Source: an uncultured Draconibacterium sp. (lineage in GTDB: Bacteria > Bacteroidota > Bacteroidia > Bacteroidales > Prolixibacteraceae). Taken from it: 64,000 bases of DNA. The DNA is taken from the NCBI RefSeq assembly GCF_963677565.1, contig NZ_OY781982.1:310001-374000 (forward strand), read 5' to 3'. Positions 53,340 through 62,594 of the stretch are shown one piece after another (position 1 is the stretch's first letter; every line of letters begins with the position of its first letter). The notes under the pieces were generated by a model that saw nothing but the letters and a program-made list of their open reading frames with translations, searched no databases and had not been told where the DNA came from. Position numbers and translations under genes: made by a program.

Positions 53340-54920
53340 ATGACAGGCAAAGCAGTAGAAATTTCAGGTAAACGCCTTACTATAATGGACACTACCCTGC
53401 GCGATGGCGAACAAACTTCAGGAGTTTCGTTCAGCGACGGGGAAAAACTAAGTGTGGCCAAGGTGTTGCTTGAGGATGTGAAAGTGGACCGCATTGAAAT
53501 TGCCTCAGCACGGGTATCGGAAGGAGAATTCAAAGGTACTCAGAAAGTAATGCAATGGGCCACTCAAAAAGGTCACCTCGAAAAAGTTGAGGTTTTAGGA
53601 TTTGTTGATGGAAAAATTTCGCTGGAATGGATTGCTAAAGCCGGAGGAAAAGTGATTAACCTGCTGTGCAAGGGATCGTATAAACACGTAACCGAGCAAC
53701 TGCGGAAAACACCGGAACAGCACGTAGCCGACATTAAAAAAGTTATAAACTATGCCGACGAAATGGGAATTAAGGTGAATATTTACCTTGAAGACTGGTC
53801 GAACGGCATGCGCAGCTCGAAAGACTACGTTCACTTCATGATTTCGAGCCTGAAAGACGAAAAGGTGGAGCGTTTTATGCTTCCCGATACGCTCGGTATC
53901 CTTGATCCGGACGAAACATATGATTTCTGTCTGGAAATGATCGAAAGCTTTCCTGACGTTGAATTCGACTTTCATGCACACAACGATTACGATTTGGCTA
54001 TTGCCAACGTTTTTCATGCAATGAAAGCCGGAATTCGTTGTGTACACACCACAGTAAATGGTTTGGGAGAACGAGCAGGGAATGCTCCCCTATCAAGTGT
54101 GATTGCCACCATAAAAGACCACCTGAAAATGAAAACCCGCGTAAACGAAGCCCAACTAAATAAGGTTTCGAAACTGGTTGAATCATTTTCAGGCATTCGT
54201 ATTCCGACTAATAAACCACTTATTGGTGAGTTTGTGTTTACACAATGTAGCGGAATTCATGCCGATGGTGACAGCAAAAACAACCTGTATTTTAATGATT
54301 TGCTACCGGAACGTTTTGGCCGCACACGCCAGTACGCTTTGGGAAAAACTTCGGGCAAAGCCAATATCAAAAAGAACCTGGAAGACCTTGGCATTGAGTT
54401 GGATAAAGAATCGCTGAAAAAAGTTACAGACAAGGTTATTGAACTGGCCGATCAAAAAGAAACCATCACGAGCGACGAACTTCCCTACATTGTGGCTGAT
54501 GTGCTGGAAAATGACCTTTTTGATCAACGCGTTAAAGTGGTGAATTACTCGATAAGTTACACCATGGGATTACGCCCAATGGCTAATGTTTCGCTTGAAA
54601 TTGATGGAAAAATTTACGAGGAATACAGCGATGGTGACGGACAGTACGATGCTTTTGTAAAAGCTTTACGCAAAATTTACGAACGCCTAGATAAAGTATT
54701 CCCTAAACTGATTGACTATGTAGTAACCATTCCTCCGGGCGGTAACACCAATGCCCTGGTTGAAACAGTGATTACCTGGCGCAACGATCACGAATTTAAG
54801 ACAAAAGGTCTGCACCCGGATCAGAATGCAGCCGCAATTCTGGCAACAACAAGGATGTTGAACGTGATTGAAAACGAGTTCAACACCACAAAATTAGAAG
54901 AATTAAAAAACGAAAATTAA
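53340..54920 (+). CDS. cimA: Second isopropylmalate/citramalate synthase-type enzyme
   Basis: The 526-aa enzyme shares the LeuA fold (MDTTLRDGEQTSGVSF; DFHAHNDYDLAIANVFHAM; NGLGERAGNAPL) and an allosteric domain (YTMGLRPMANVSLEIDGKIYEEYSDGDGQYDA), but differs markedly from the 49540 LeuA. The DGEQTSGVSF start resembles (R)-citramalate synthases, which make citramalate from pyruvate for isoleucine. LeuCD and LeuB can process that product, and the leader peptide is rich in both Ile and Leu. Substrate assignment is an inference; homocitrate-like substrates are the main alternative. Confidence 0.7.
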   Translation: MTGKAVEISGKRLTIMDTTLRDGEQTSGVSFSDGEKLSVAKVLLEDVKVDRIEIASARVSEGEFKGTQKVMQWATQKGHLEKVEVLGFVDGKISLEWIAKAGGKVINLLCKGSYKHVTEQLRKTPEQHVADIKKVINYADEMGIKVNIYLEDWSNGMRSSKDYVHFMISSLKDEKVERFMLPDTLGILDPDETYDFCLEMIESFPDVEFDFHAHNDYDLAIANVFHAMKAGIRCVHTTVNGLGERAGNAPLSSVIATIKDHLKMKTRVNEAQLNKVSKLVESFSGIRIPTNKPLIGEFVFTQCSGIHADGDSKNNLYFNDLLPERFGRTRQYALGKTSGKANIKKNLEDLGIELDKESLKKVTDKVIELADQKETITSDELPYIVADVLENDLFDQRVKVVNYSISYTMGLRPMANVSLEIDGKIYEEYSDGDGQYDAFVKALRKIYERLDKVFPKLIDYVVTIPPGGNTNALVETVITWRNDHEFKTKGLHPDQNAAAILATTRMLNVIENEFNTTKLEELKNEN

Positions 54921-54967
54921 TAACGTCTTCGGACTCCCGACTTCGGGCTTCCGACAATTGAAACAAG

Positions 54968-56032
54968 ATGAAACTAAACATTGCATTATTGCCCGGCGAC
55001 GGGATCGGACCTGAAATTGTTGATCAGGCCATGAAAGCAGTGAAAGCTGTTGCACAAAAATTTAATCACGAATTAGAATACAAACAAGCTCTAACCGGCG
55101 CTTGTGCCATCGACGCAGTTGGCGATCCTTATCCGGAAGAAACACACGAGTTGTGTATGAATTCGGATGCTGTACTTTTTGGTGCTATTGGCGATCCAAA
55201 ATTCGACAATAACCCAAAAGCACCGGTACGTCCGGAGCAAGGACTTTTGGCTATGCGTAAAAAGTTGGGATTGTATGCCAACATACGTCCGGTAGAAACT
55301 TTCGAATCGTTGCTGCACAAATCCCCACTTCGCCGCGAGTTGGTTGAAGGTGCTGATTTTGTCTGCATCCGCGAATTAACAGGAGGAATGTATTTTGGAG
55401 AAAAAGGCCGCAAAGACGATGGAAATACTGCTTACGATACTTGTATTTACACCCGCGAAGAAGTTGAGCGTATTTTAAAGCTGGGATACGAATTTGCTGC
55501 AAAACGCAACAAAAAACTAACCGTGGTTGACAAAGCCAACGTATTGGAAAGCTCGCGTTTGTGGCGCGAAGTGGCACAGGAAATGGCACCAAATTATCCT
55601 GACATCAAAACGGAATACATGTTTGTTGATAACGCTGCCATGCAGATTATTCAGTGGCCAAAGAATTTTGATGTAATGGTTACCGAAAACATGTTTGGCG
55701 ATATTCTAACTGACGAAGCCAGTGTAATTACCGGATCTCTGGGATTATTACCTTCTGCATCAGTTGGTATCCACACTTCGGTTTTCGAGCCAATTCACGG
55801 TTCATACCCACAGGCTGCAGGTAAAAACATTGCCAACCCGATTGCTACCATCCTATCGGCTGCAATGATGTTTGAATATGCTTTCGACCTGAAAGAAGAA
55901 GGTAAGATTATTCGTGAGGCTGTTGCAGCGTCAATGGCTGAAGGTTTTGTTACTGAAGACATCACCGAAGGACAAGCACAAAGTACATCGGCAGTTGGCG
56001 ACTGGATAGCTCACTGGATCGAGAAGAACTAA
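54968..56032 (+). CDS. leuB: 3-isopropylmalate dehydrogenase
   Basis: The 354-aa NAD-dependent enzyme opens with LLPGDGIGPEIV and has IRPVETFESLLHKSPL, RELTGGMYFGEKGRKDDG, TDEASVITGSLGLLPSAS and EPIHGSYPQAAGKNIANPIA, all as in LeuB. It oxidatively decarboxylates 3-isopropylmalate. It ends the operon with a shared terminator. Confidence 0.96.
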   Translation: MKLNIALLPGDGIGPEIVDQAMKAVKAVAQKFNHELEYKQALTGACAIDAVGDPYPEETHELCMNSDAVLFGAIGDPKFDNNPKAPVRPEQGLLAMRKKLGLYANIRPVETFESLLHKSPLRRELVEGADFVCIRELTGGMYFGEKGRKDDGNTAYDTCIYTREEVERILKLGYEFAAKRNKKLTVVDKANVLESSRLWREVAQEMAPNYPDIKTEYMFVDNAAMQIIQWPKNFDVMVTENMFGDILTDEASVITGSLGLLPSASVGIHTSVFEPIHGSYPQAAGKNIANPIATILSAAMMFEYAFDLKEEGKIIREAVAASMAEGFVTEDITEGQAQSTSAVGDWIAHWIEKN

Positions 56033-56052
56033 GTAGATATACATCACGATAT

Positions 56053-56092
56053 AAAAAAAACCCTTCAGGAAATTTCCTGAAGGTTTTTTTTA
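56053..56092. terminator. Bidirectional terminator of leuB and the CPBP protease gene
   Basis: CCTTCAGGAAA and TTTCCTGAAGG form a perfect palindrome (56062-56083), flanked by A and T runs on either side. It serves the convergent genes. Confidence 0.93.
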
Positions 56093-56097
56093 TTTGA

Positions 56098-57042
56098 TTA
56101 AACCTCATTTGTTATTGCAGGCGGTTCTATCTTCTTCCATATTGTCGAAAAATCCCACTTTAATATCAGTTTAAATATTATCAGCATAATCACCGAGGAA
56201 ATGACTAAAGTTATCGATTCACTTACCGGATCTGTCTCTCGCTGAAAGAATAATGCCGGTGTTTGTAACGCGGATTCTTTGCTGGTAACTAATATTGATA
56301 ATAGCGTATTATTAATGGCGTGTATTCCAATGGCCAGTTCAATGCCATCGTCAAGTACAGCTGTTATAGCGAAAGCCAAACCAAAAACAAAATACGATGG
56401 CATCATCATCCAGAAACCGTGTTCTTTAACTTCAGGATTGGCAGCATGCATTAAAGCGAACAGAAGTGACGGAATGAGAATTGCCGCCCAAACTCGCTTC
56501 GTCCATCCGGCAACACCCTGTGCCAGGTATCCCCTGAAAATAAATTCTTCAGTACCCGATTGAATAGGAATAAAAATAATGGCCACAAAAACCAAGGGAA
56601 TAAATGATGCCGGATCAAACTGAAATTCCAAATCTTCAGGACTAATTAGCAATTGTACAAAAAACAGCACCAGCATAATCAATCCCCAAACACCAACTCC
56701 CAGCCAAAATCGTTTCCATCTGAAAGGTGCTCCTCCATTTACTACATCTTTGGCTTTACGCTGATGTAGTGCTTTTATCAGAACAATGGCCAAAACTAAT
56801 GTTACAATAAACGGAACAACAATGAGAACAAGCCCAAGATTTGGATCTATTCCATATGCCGTTAAATCCATAGCGTTTTCCGGTGTCGCCATTTGTCCAC
56901 CATTCATAGCCACTGACACTCCTATGACAATAATTAGCGGAATGGCACCAACAATTTGCCCAACAATAAGAGCTACTATAATTACTACCAAGAATTTCCA
57001 CCATTCATTCTGGCCGTCGAATGCACGCAATAAGTGTTTCAT
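56098..57042 (-). CDS. CPBP-family intramembrane metalloprotease
   Basis: The 314-aa protein has about eight helices and the CPBP motifs EExxxR (E165, E166, R170 in GTEEFIFRGYL), a histidine in ALMHAANPE and another in GIHAINNTLLS. This family includes Rce1-like and bacteriocin-immunity proteases. Substrates are unknown, and no bacteriocin genes are adjacent. It is convergent with leuB. Confidence 0.88.
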   Translation of the reverse strand: MKHLLRAFDGQNEWWKFLVVIIVALIVGQIVGAIPLIIVIGVSVAMNGGQMATPENAMDLTAYGIDPNLGLVLIVVPFIVTLVLAIVLIKALHQRKAKDVVNGGAPFRWKRFWLGVGVWGLIMLVLFFVQLLISPEDLEFQFDPASFIPLVFVAIIFIPIQSGTEEFIFRGYLAQGVAGWTKRVWAAILIPSLLFALMHAANPEVKEHGFWMMMPSYFVFGLAFAITAVLDDGIELAIGIHAINNTLLSILVTSKESALQTPALFFQRETDPVSESITLVISSVIMLIIFKLILKWDFSTIWKKIEPPAITNEV

Positions 57043-57220
57043 TTCTTCTTAATTCCTTGAAGGTTTAAAGTGCTAGCGAAGTTAGAACATTTTGTTAAAC
57101 GGCCAAGTGTAGTTTGGATTCAAATATTCCCTTTATCAATCAATAAATTCTCAGCTGCAATAAATTGAAAAAATTGGTTAAAAAATGGTGCTGCTATTTT
57201 ATTTCTAATAAATATTCACT

Positions 57221-57239
57221 TACTTTGTATTTCAAAGTA
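57221..57239. promoter_or_regulatory. 19-bp palindromic operator candidate, copy 1
   Basis: TACTTTG and CAAAGTA flank TATTT, directly followed by CTTTTAAAA and the ATG at 57248. The left arm coincides with a near-consensus -7 element. The same site occurs at 58197. Confidence 0.72.
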
Positions 57240-57247
57240 CTTTTAAA

Positions 57248-57874
57248 ATGAATGACTCAGAAAAGCTATTAAGCGAATTAAAAGACATCCGCAACATTAT
57301 GGAGCGCTCAAGCCGTTTCCTTTCACTCAGCGGGCTATCAGGTATTTTGGTGGGTATTTACGCACTCATCGGTGCATTTTTCGTCTACCGGGTCGTTTAC
57401 ATCCAATTTCCATCCTCTGTTAGGCAGGAATATATAAACGATACCCTCACATCCGTCTTTATTATCGGAATTACAGTATTAATCCTATCGCTTTTCACCA
57501 TTTACATTTTAACGGTTAAACAAGCTAAAAAGGAGCAAAAACCCATTTGGGGACCGGGTTCAAAACTATTACTGATTAACCTGCTGATCCCTTTGGCAAC
57601 AGGTGGAATTTTAACTACTGTTCTTGCGTTACGTGGCTATTATGGTGTTGTAAGTCCTTGTTTCCTTATTTTTTATGGACTTGCATTAGTAAATGCTGCA
57701 AAATATACACGCCCCGAAATTTTAAGTCTTGGCCTGGTTGAGATCGTATTAGGATTACTGGCAGCAATATTTCCGGGTTACGGTCTTTATTTTTGGGCCA
57801 TTGGATTCGGTATTGTTCACATTATTTACGGGTTGATGTTCTTAAATCGCGAACACAAAAATTCAGAAGCGTGA
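57248..57874 (+). CDS. Unknown integral membrane protein
   Basis: The 208-aa protein has a short helical cytosolic head (LLSELKDIRNIMERSSRFLSLSG) and six predicted helices in pairs. The head is shared with membrane proteins that accompany winged-helix regulators in this phylum. I do not know the function. Its stop overlaps the GTG of the regulator (GTGA). Confidence 0.7.
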   Translation: MNDSEKLLSELKDIRNIMERSSRFLSLSGLSGILVGIYALIGAFFVYRVVYIQFPSSVRQEYINDTLTSVFIIGITVLILSLFTIYILTVKQAKKEQKPIWGPGSKLLLINLLIPLATGGILTTVLALRGYYGVVSPCFLIFYGLALVNAAKYTRPEILSLGLVEIVLGLLAAIFPGYGLYFWAIGFGIVHIIYGLMFLNREHKNSEA

Positions 57875-58182
57875 AGAATCCTATTCAAAATCTGAATAAA
57901 GCCTTTGAGAATAAAGTGAGATTGGGTGTAATGGCTGCCTTAATGGTTAATTCGCGTTTGAGTTTTAACGAACTAAAAGACCTACTCGAATTGACCGATG
58001 GCAACCTGGCCAGTCACATAAAAGCTTTGGAGAAAGAAAAGTTTATTTCGGTGAATAAAACCTTTATTGGCAAAAAACCGAATACGACTTACGCTGTTAC
58101 CACAAGCGGCAGTAAAGCGTTTGAACTGCATTTAAAAGCATTGGAAGATTTAATAAACAATCAAAATATAACGAACAAATAA
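57871..58182 (+). CDS. Winged-helix transcriptional regulator
   Basis: The 103-aa protein is a single winged helix: NKAFENKVRLGVMAALMVNSRLSFNELKDLLELTDGNLASHIKALEKEKFISVNK, with a wing and a TSGSKAFELHLKAL helix, as in the HTH_34/MarR-ArsR-like group. GTG at 57871 overlaps the upstream stop by four bases, indicating translational coupling. It is a good candidate for binding the palindromes at 57221 and 58197 to autoregulate its operon and control creD. Confidence 0.88.
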   Translation: MKNPIQNLNKAFENKVRLGVMAALMVNSRLSFNELKDLLELTDGNLASHIKALEKEKFISVNKTFIGKKPNTTYAVTTSGSKAFELHLKALEDLINNQNITNK

Positions 58183-58196
58183 TTTTTTTACCATTT

Positions 58197-58215
58197 TACT
58201 TTGTACTTCAAAGTA
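58197..58215. promoter_or_regulatory. 19-bp palindromic operator candidate, copy 2
   Basis: TACTTTG and CAAAGTA flank TACTT, followed by CTTTTAAAA as in copy 1. It lies between the regulator and creD, 21 bases before the creD ATG. Confidence 0.72.
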
Positions 58216-58235
58216 CTTTTAAAAATAATTAAATC

Positions 58236-59576
58236 ATGGAAAAACAAGAAAACATTTTAGACCGCCTGGGAATCAGCTTCCACAGAACATTATCGTTTAA
58301 ACTTTTGGTAATTGGCATGCTTATCATTATTCTGCTTATACCAAAAGTAATGATACTTGGACTGATCAGCGAACGCCAGATAAATTCAAGGCAAGTAGTA
58401 AACGAGGTGATGGGCATGTGGTCAAACGAACAGGTGATTAGTGGTCCGGTACTTTTTGTGCCTTTTAAAAAGAAAATTTACAACGAGGAAGATGAAAAGT
58501 ACAATGAGGTTACCCGCTACGCCACCTTTCTGCCAAAACAACTCTCATTTAATGGCGAGCTTCAGCCAAAACAGTTGAAAAGGAGTATTTACAATGTTGA
58601 TGTTTACGAAACTGAATTAACCATTAACGGAAGTTTTGAGGACATTGATCTGGCCAAATCGGATATAGAAATTGCCGACATTATTTGGGACGATGCACAA
58701 CTTCAGCTATCAATAAGCGATTTGCGTGGTATAAGCAAAGGACTTGAGCTAAAATGGAACAATAAAGATTATACTTTCTCGCCGGGTAAAAACTCATCGT
58801 CGATTTGGCACAGCGGCGTTTCCATTCCGTTAAAAGACCTTGTATCCGAAGATTTGAACGGAGAATTTACAATCAACGTGCAACTTAAAGGTAGCCAAAG
58901 TCTGATGTTTACTCCATTGGGGGAAAATACAACTGTTCATTTGGAATCGTCGTGGAACGATCCGGGATTTACCGGAAACTACCTGCCCGCCGACCGGAAT
59001 GTGGATGAAAAAGGTTTTCAGGCCGATTGGAATGTTCTGCATTTTAACCGTAATTACCCGCAACATTGGGTAAGCAGCAACGTTTTCGAAAATCAGAATG
59101 ACATTGAAAACTCGAAGTTTGGTGTTGAAATGGTGAGCCTTGCCGATCACTACCAAAAAAATATGCGAAGTGCAAAGTATGCTATACTTATCATTATTAT
59201 CACCTTTGTGGTGTTCTTTATGTTCGAAGTGCTTTCGGAGCAGCGCATTCACCCGTTCCAGTATATTATGGTTGGTTCGGCAATCAGTATTTTCTATTTG
59301 CTATTGTTATCCATATCCGAGCACCTCGGTTTTAACATGGCCTACTCAATTGCCACGTTAGCAGTAATTTTACTGGTATTCTTTTACACCCGAAGTTTTA
59401 TGCCAAAACTTAAAAACCAACTTCTTACAAGTTTGGGCTTAGTGGTTTGTTATCTGTTTATTTTCATTCTGTTACAGCTTGAGTCGTTTGCCTTGCTGGC
59501 CGGCAGCATCGGCTTATTTGTATTGCTTGCAGCACTAATGTATGCCACCCGAAAAATTAACTGGTATAAAGATTAA
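58236..59576 (+). CDS. creD: Cell-envelope protein CreD
   Basis: The 446-aa inner-membrane protein has one N-terminal helix (LLVIGMLIIILLIPKVMIL), a 260-residue periplasmic domain (ATFLPKQLSFNGEL, PADRNVDEKGFQADW) and a cluster of C-terminal helices, as in CreD, also called the inner-membrane tolerance protein. In E. coli it is controlled by CreBC and links to beta-lactam and colicin tolerance; here the winged-helix gene is the apparent regulator. Confidence 0.9.
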   Translation: MEKQENILDRLGISFHRTLSFKLLVIGMLIIILLIPKVMILGLISERQINSRQVVNEVMGMWSNEQVISGPVLFVPFKKKIYNEEDEKYNEVTRYATFLPKQLSFNGELQPKQLKRSIYNVDVYETELTINGSFEDIDLAKSDIEIADIIWDDAQLQLSISDLRGISKGLELKWNNKDYTFSPGKNSSSIWHSGVSIPLKDLVSEDLNGEFTINVQLKGSQSLMFTPLGENTTVHLESSWNDPGFTGNYLPADRNVDEKGFQADWNVLHFNRNYPQHWVSSNVFENQNDIENSKFGVEMVSLADHYQKNMRSAKYAILIIIITFVVFFMFEVLSEQRIHPFQYIMVGSAISIFYLLLLSISEHLGFNMAYSIATLAVILLVFFYTRSFMPKLKNQLLTSLGLVVCYLFIFILLQLESFALLAGSIGLFVLLAALMYATRKINWYKD

Positions 59577-59583
59577 ATTTGAA

Positions 59584-59612
59584 GCCTCCTTCCGTGCTCC
59601 TCGGAAGGAGGC
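59584..59612 (+). terminator. Hairpin after creD
   Basis: GCCTCCTTCCG pairs with CGGAAGGAGGC around a seven-base loop. The tail ATTTA is weak, so it may end transcription only in part. Confidence 0.7.
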
Positions 59613-59662
59613 ATTTACAACAAAAATCATATAAAACTTACGTATGAAATAGTTCCTCTTTC

Positions 59663-59692
59663 TTGCTTTTAGCAGCTACCAACTTATCTTTG
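59663..59692 (+). promoter_or_regulatory. Promoter of ilvA with both -33 and -7 elements
   Basis: TTG (59663-59665) and TATCTTTG (59685-59692) are separated by 19 bases, the best match in the window to the Bacteroidota TTG-N19-TAnnTTTG promoter. The ilvA ATG is 16 bases downstream. Confidence 0.7.
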
Positions 59693-59707
59693 CAAAAAAA
59701 TTGCGAG

Positions 59708-60967
59708 ATGAGCGACACAAAATATTTTCCTCAATTACAAGATATTATAAAAGCCAAGCACAACCTTAGCGAAATAGTGCTTCAAACACCGCTTCAGAAA
59801 AACCTGAACCTTTCGGAAGAATACCAGGCCAATGTGTATTTAAAACGCGAAGACCTGCAAATTGTCCGTTCTTACAAAATACGGGGTGCTTACAATAAGA
59901 TTGCTCAACTTTCGGATGCCGAACGGAAAAAAGGAGTGGTTTGTGCCAGTGCGGGAAACCACGCACAGGGAGTTGCGTATTCGTGCCGTCTTCTCGGAAT
60001 TGAAGGTAAAATTTACATGCCGTCGACAACGCCCAAACAAAAAATCAAGCAGGTAAAAATGTTTGGGAAAACAGATGTTGAAGTGATAATTACCGGCGAC
60101 ACTTACGACGATGCTCACCAGGCAGCATTGGAAGATTGCCAGAAAACAGGCATGGCTTTTATCCATCCTTTCGATGATCCGCAAATTATTGAAGGCCAGG
60201 CAACTATTGGTCTTGAAATTCTTCAGGATGCAAAAGAAACGATCGATTATCTTTTTGTACCAATCGGCGGCGGCGGATTGGCGGCGGGTGTAGGTGCGTA
60301 TTTTAACCAGATTAGTCCGAACACCAAAATTATAGGTGTAGAACCGGCCGGAGCACCATCGATGCAAAAATCATTGGAAGCCAACGAAGTACTTACGCTG
60401 GAAAAAATTGACAAATTTGTTGATGGCGCTGCGGTTCAGCGTGTTGGAGAAACTACTTTTAAAATTTGTAAAGAGGTTATCAGTGAATATCAATCGGTGC
60501 CTGAAGGAAAGATATGCACCAAAATTCTTGAACTTTACAACCGCGATGCAATTGTAATTGAGCCTGCCGGAGCTTTGTCGATTGCCACTCTCGATTTTTA
60601 CCGCGAACAAATTAAAGGTAAAAACGTGGTTTGTATTGTTAGTGGTAGTAATAACGACATTACCCGCACTGAAGAAATTAAGGAACGATCATTACTTTAC
60701 GAAGGACTGAAACATTATTTTATTGTACGTTTCCCGCAACGTGCCGGAGCCCTGCAAACATTTGTAACTATTGTACTTGGTCCAACTGATGATGTTACTC
60801 ATTTTGAGTACTCAAAAAAGACAAACCGCGAAAAAGGTCCGGCGGTAATTGGTATTGAAGTTCAAAAGCCGGAAGATTTTAATGGTTTGGTTAAACGAAT
60901 GGAAGAAAACGGTTTCATTTTCGAGTATCTGAATGAAAAACCTGATCTTTTTCAGTTTCTTATTTGA
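59708..60967 (+). CDS. ilvA: Threonine ammonia-lyase
   Basis: The 419-aa PLP enzyme forms 2-oxobutyrate from threonine for isoleucine. It has the PLP lysine in SYKIRGAYNK, the phosphate-binding SAGNHAQGVA and the glycine loop PIGGGGLAAGV, then one ACT-like C-terminal domain (FIVRFPQRAGALQTFV) which suggests biosynthetic control by isoleucine. The ATG at 59708 is preferred over an in-frame TTG at 59663, which lies in the promoter. If the 53340 gene is a citramalate synthase, the organism has two routes to 2-oxobutyrate. Confidence 0.93.
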   Translation: MSDTKYFPQLQDIIKAKHNLSEIVLQTPLQKNLNLSEEYQANVYLKREDLQIVRSYKIRGAYNKIAQLSDAERKKGVVCASAGNHAQGVAYSCRLLGIEGKIYMPSTTPKQKIKQVKMFGKTDVEVIITGDTYDDAHQAALEDCQKTGMAFIHPFDDPQIIEGQATIGLEILQDAKETIDYLFVPIGGGGLAAGVGAYFNQISPNTKIIGVEPAGAPSMQKSLEANEVLTLEKIDKFVDGAAVQRVGETTFKICKEVISEYQSVPEGKICTKILELYNRDAIVIEPAGALSIATLDFYREQIKGKNVVCIVSGSNNDITRTEEIKERSLLYEGLKHYFIVRFPQRAGALQTFVTIVLGPTDDVTHFEYSKKTNREKGPAVIGIEVQKPEDFNGLVKRMEENGFIFEYLNEKPDLFQFLI

Positions 60968-61169
60968 TCAAAATGCTGCAAAACCTTAATGAAAACATAT
61001 TTTTTTCTTTCAATTACAGGAATTGACAAGATTTATTTGCAACATCATCGAAAAAGGATAAATTAGCGGCTCCTAATTTAAACCGAGAAAAAAAATAAAC
61101 TGTCACTAAATTTGAGCTGCTCTGTCAAAATGAGATAAAGCTTTTTCCTAATAATTGGCAAGAAAACGT

Positions 61170-62396
61170 ATGAAAATTCTGAAGATAAAATTACACTGGC
61201 AAATCCTTATTGCTTTAGTACTTGCAGTATTATTTGGTTATTTGGCGCCTGATGCCACTAAATATACATCCTGGATGGGAGATATATTTCTTCGTGCTTT
61301 AAAAATGGTTATCATTCCACTTATTCTTAGCTCAATTATTAGTGGAGTAACCAGCATGGGCGAAGGCAGTAACCTTGGAAGACTTGGTTTAAAAACGCTG
61401 TTGTACTATTTGTCAACCAGTACGCTGGCAATTTTAACCGGTCTATTCATCGTAAACCTTGTTAAACCCGGTATTGGTGTTGAGCTTGGTTTTAGCCAAT
61501 CAGTTGAAGGGCTGGCAGAAAAGGCAGGATCGGTAAAAGAAATATTGTACCGTTTAATTCCCGATAATATTGTTGATGCTATGGCGCAAGGTACAATCCT
61601 TTCGGTCATCTTTTTTGCCATCATTTTTGGGTATTTTATTACAAAGGTTGAAGATCCTTATAAAAACTCGCTAAAAACATTTTTCGATGCCATTTTTGAG
61701 GTAATGATGAAAGTTACGCTGTTCATCATCAAATTTACACCACTGGGTATTTTTGGAATTGTTGCCGGTGAGGTAGCACGAAACGCCAGCCAGCTAGGAA
61801 GCATTGCCGGAAGTCTGGCAGTATACAGCCTTTGTGTCATTACTGGACTACTGCTACATGCTTTTGTGATTTTACCTTTAATTGTGCGTTTTATCGGAAA
61901 AGCCAAACCATTTACCCATTTTAAAAACATGGCCACTCCCCTGCTAACGGCCTTTTCTACATCGTCGTCGAGTGCCACACTTCCGCTTACAATGGAGGCG
62001 CTGGAGCATAAAAGCGGTGTATCAAATAAAATAACAAGTTTTACATTGCCACTTGGAGCAACCATAAATATGGATGGCACAGCACTTTACGAATGTATGG
62101 CAGCCATGTTTATTGCACAGGCATATGGTGTCGACCTGTCGATTGCTCAGCAAGCTTTTGTGGTAGTAACTGCGCTGCTGGCCTCTATCGGAGCTGCCGG
62201 AATTCCGATGGCAGGATTGGTAATGATTACCGTTGTACTTACCGCAGTTGGCCTTCCGCTTGAAGGAATCGGGCTGATTCTGGCTGTTGACAGACCTTTG
62301 GATATGCTTCGTACTTCGGTAAACGTTTGGAGCGATAGCTGCGGAGCCGTAACCGTTGCCCGCTCGGAGAAGGAAGAAACGGCAGTTGCACTGTAA
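61170..62396 (+). CDS. Dicarboxylate/amino-acid:cation symporter
   Basis: The 408-aa protein belongs to the GltP/DctA family. It has eight helices plus the re-entrant hairpins with FSTSSSSATLPLTME, then LGATINMDGTALYECMAAMF and the LASIGAAGIPMAGLVM loop. It imports glutamate, aspartate or C4-dicarboxylates with Na+ or H+. The ATG at 61170 is chosen over a TTG at 61155. It stands between ilvA and the LytS-type sensor kinase. Confidence 0.93.
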   Translation: MKILKIKLHWQILIALVLAVLFGYLAPDATKYTSWMGDIFLRALKMVIIPLILSSIISGVTSMGEGSNLGRLGLKTLLYYLSTSTLAILTGLFIVNLVKPGIGVELGFSQSVEGLAEKAGSVKEILYRLIPDNIVDAMAQGTILSVIFFAIIFGYFITKVEDPYKNSLKTFFDAIFEVMMKVTLFIIKFTPLGIFGIVAGEVARNASQLGSIAGSLAVYSLCVITGLLLHAFVILPLIVRFIGKAKPFTHFKNMATPLLTAFSTSSSSATLPLTMEALEHKSGVSNKITSFTLPLGATINMDGTALYECMAAMFIAQAYGVDLSIAQQAFVVVTALLASIGAAGIPMAGLVMITVVLTAVGLPLEGIGLILAVDRPLDMLRTSVNVWSDSCGAVTVARSEKEETAVAL

Positions 62397-62594
62397 ATTA
62401 AAAACTGATTTTTCTCGAACCTAATTCTGCAAAAGGAATAATACATTCTGCAAAATGATGTTTTCAATCTACCAATCCGAACTACAAAAGAAATAATCAG
62501 TGTAGACGAAAATATCTGCTTATTGGCAGAAAATCAATTGATTATTACGATTAAATGACTTACCATTGTACTGAAAATTGGATTTTACCGTAAA

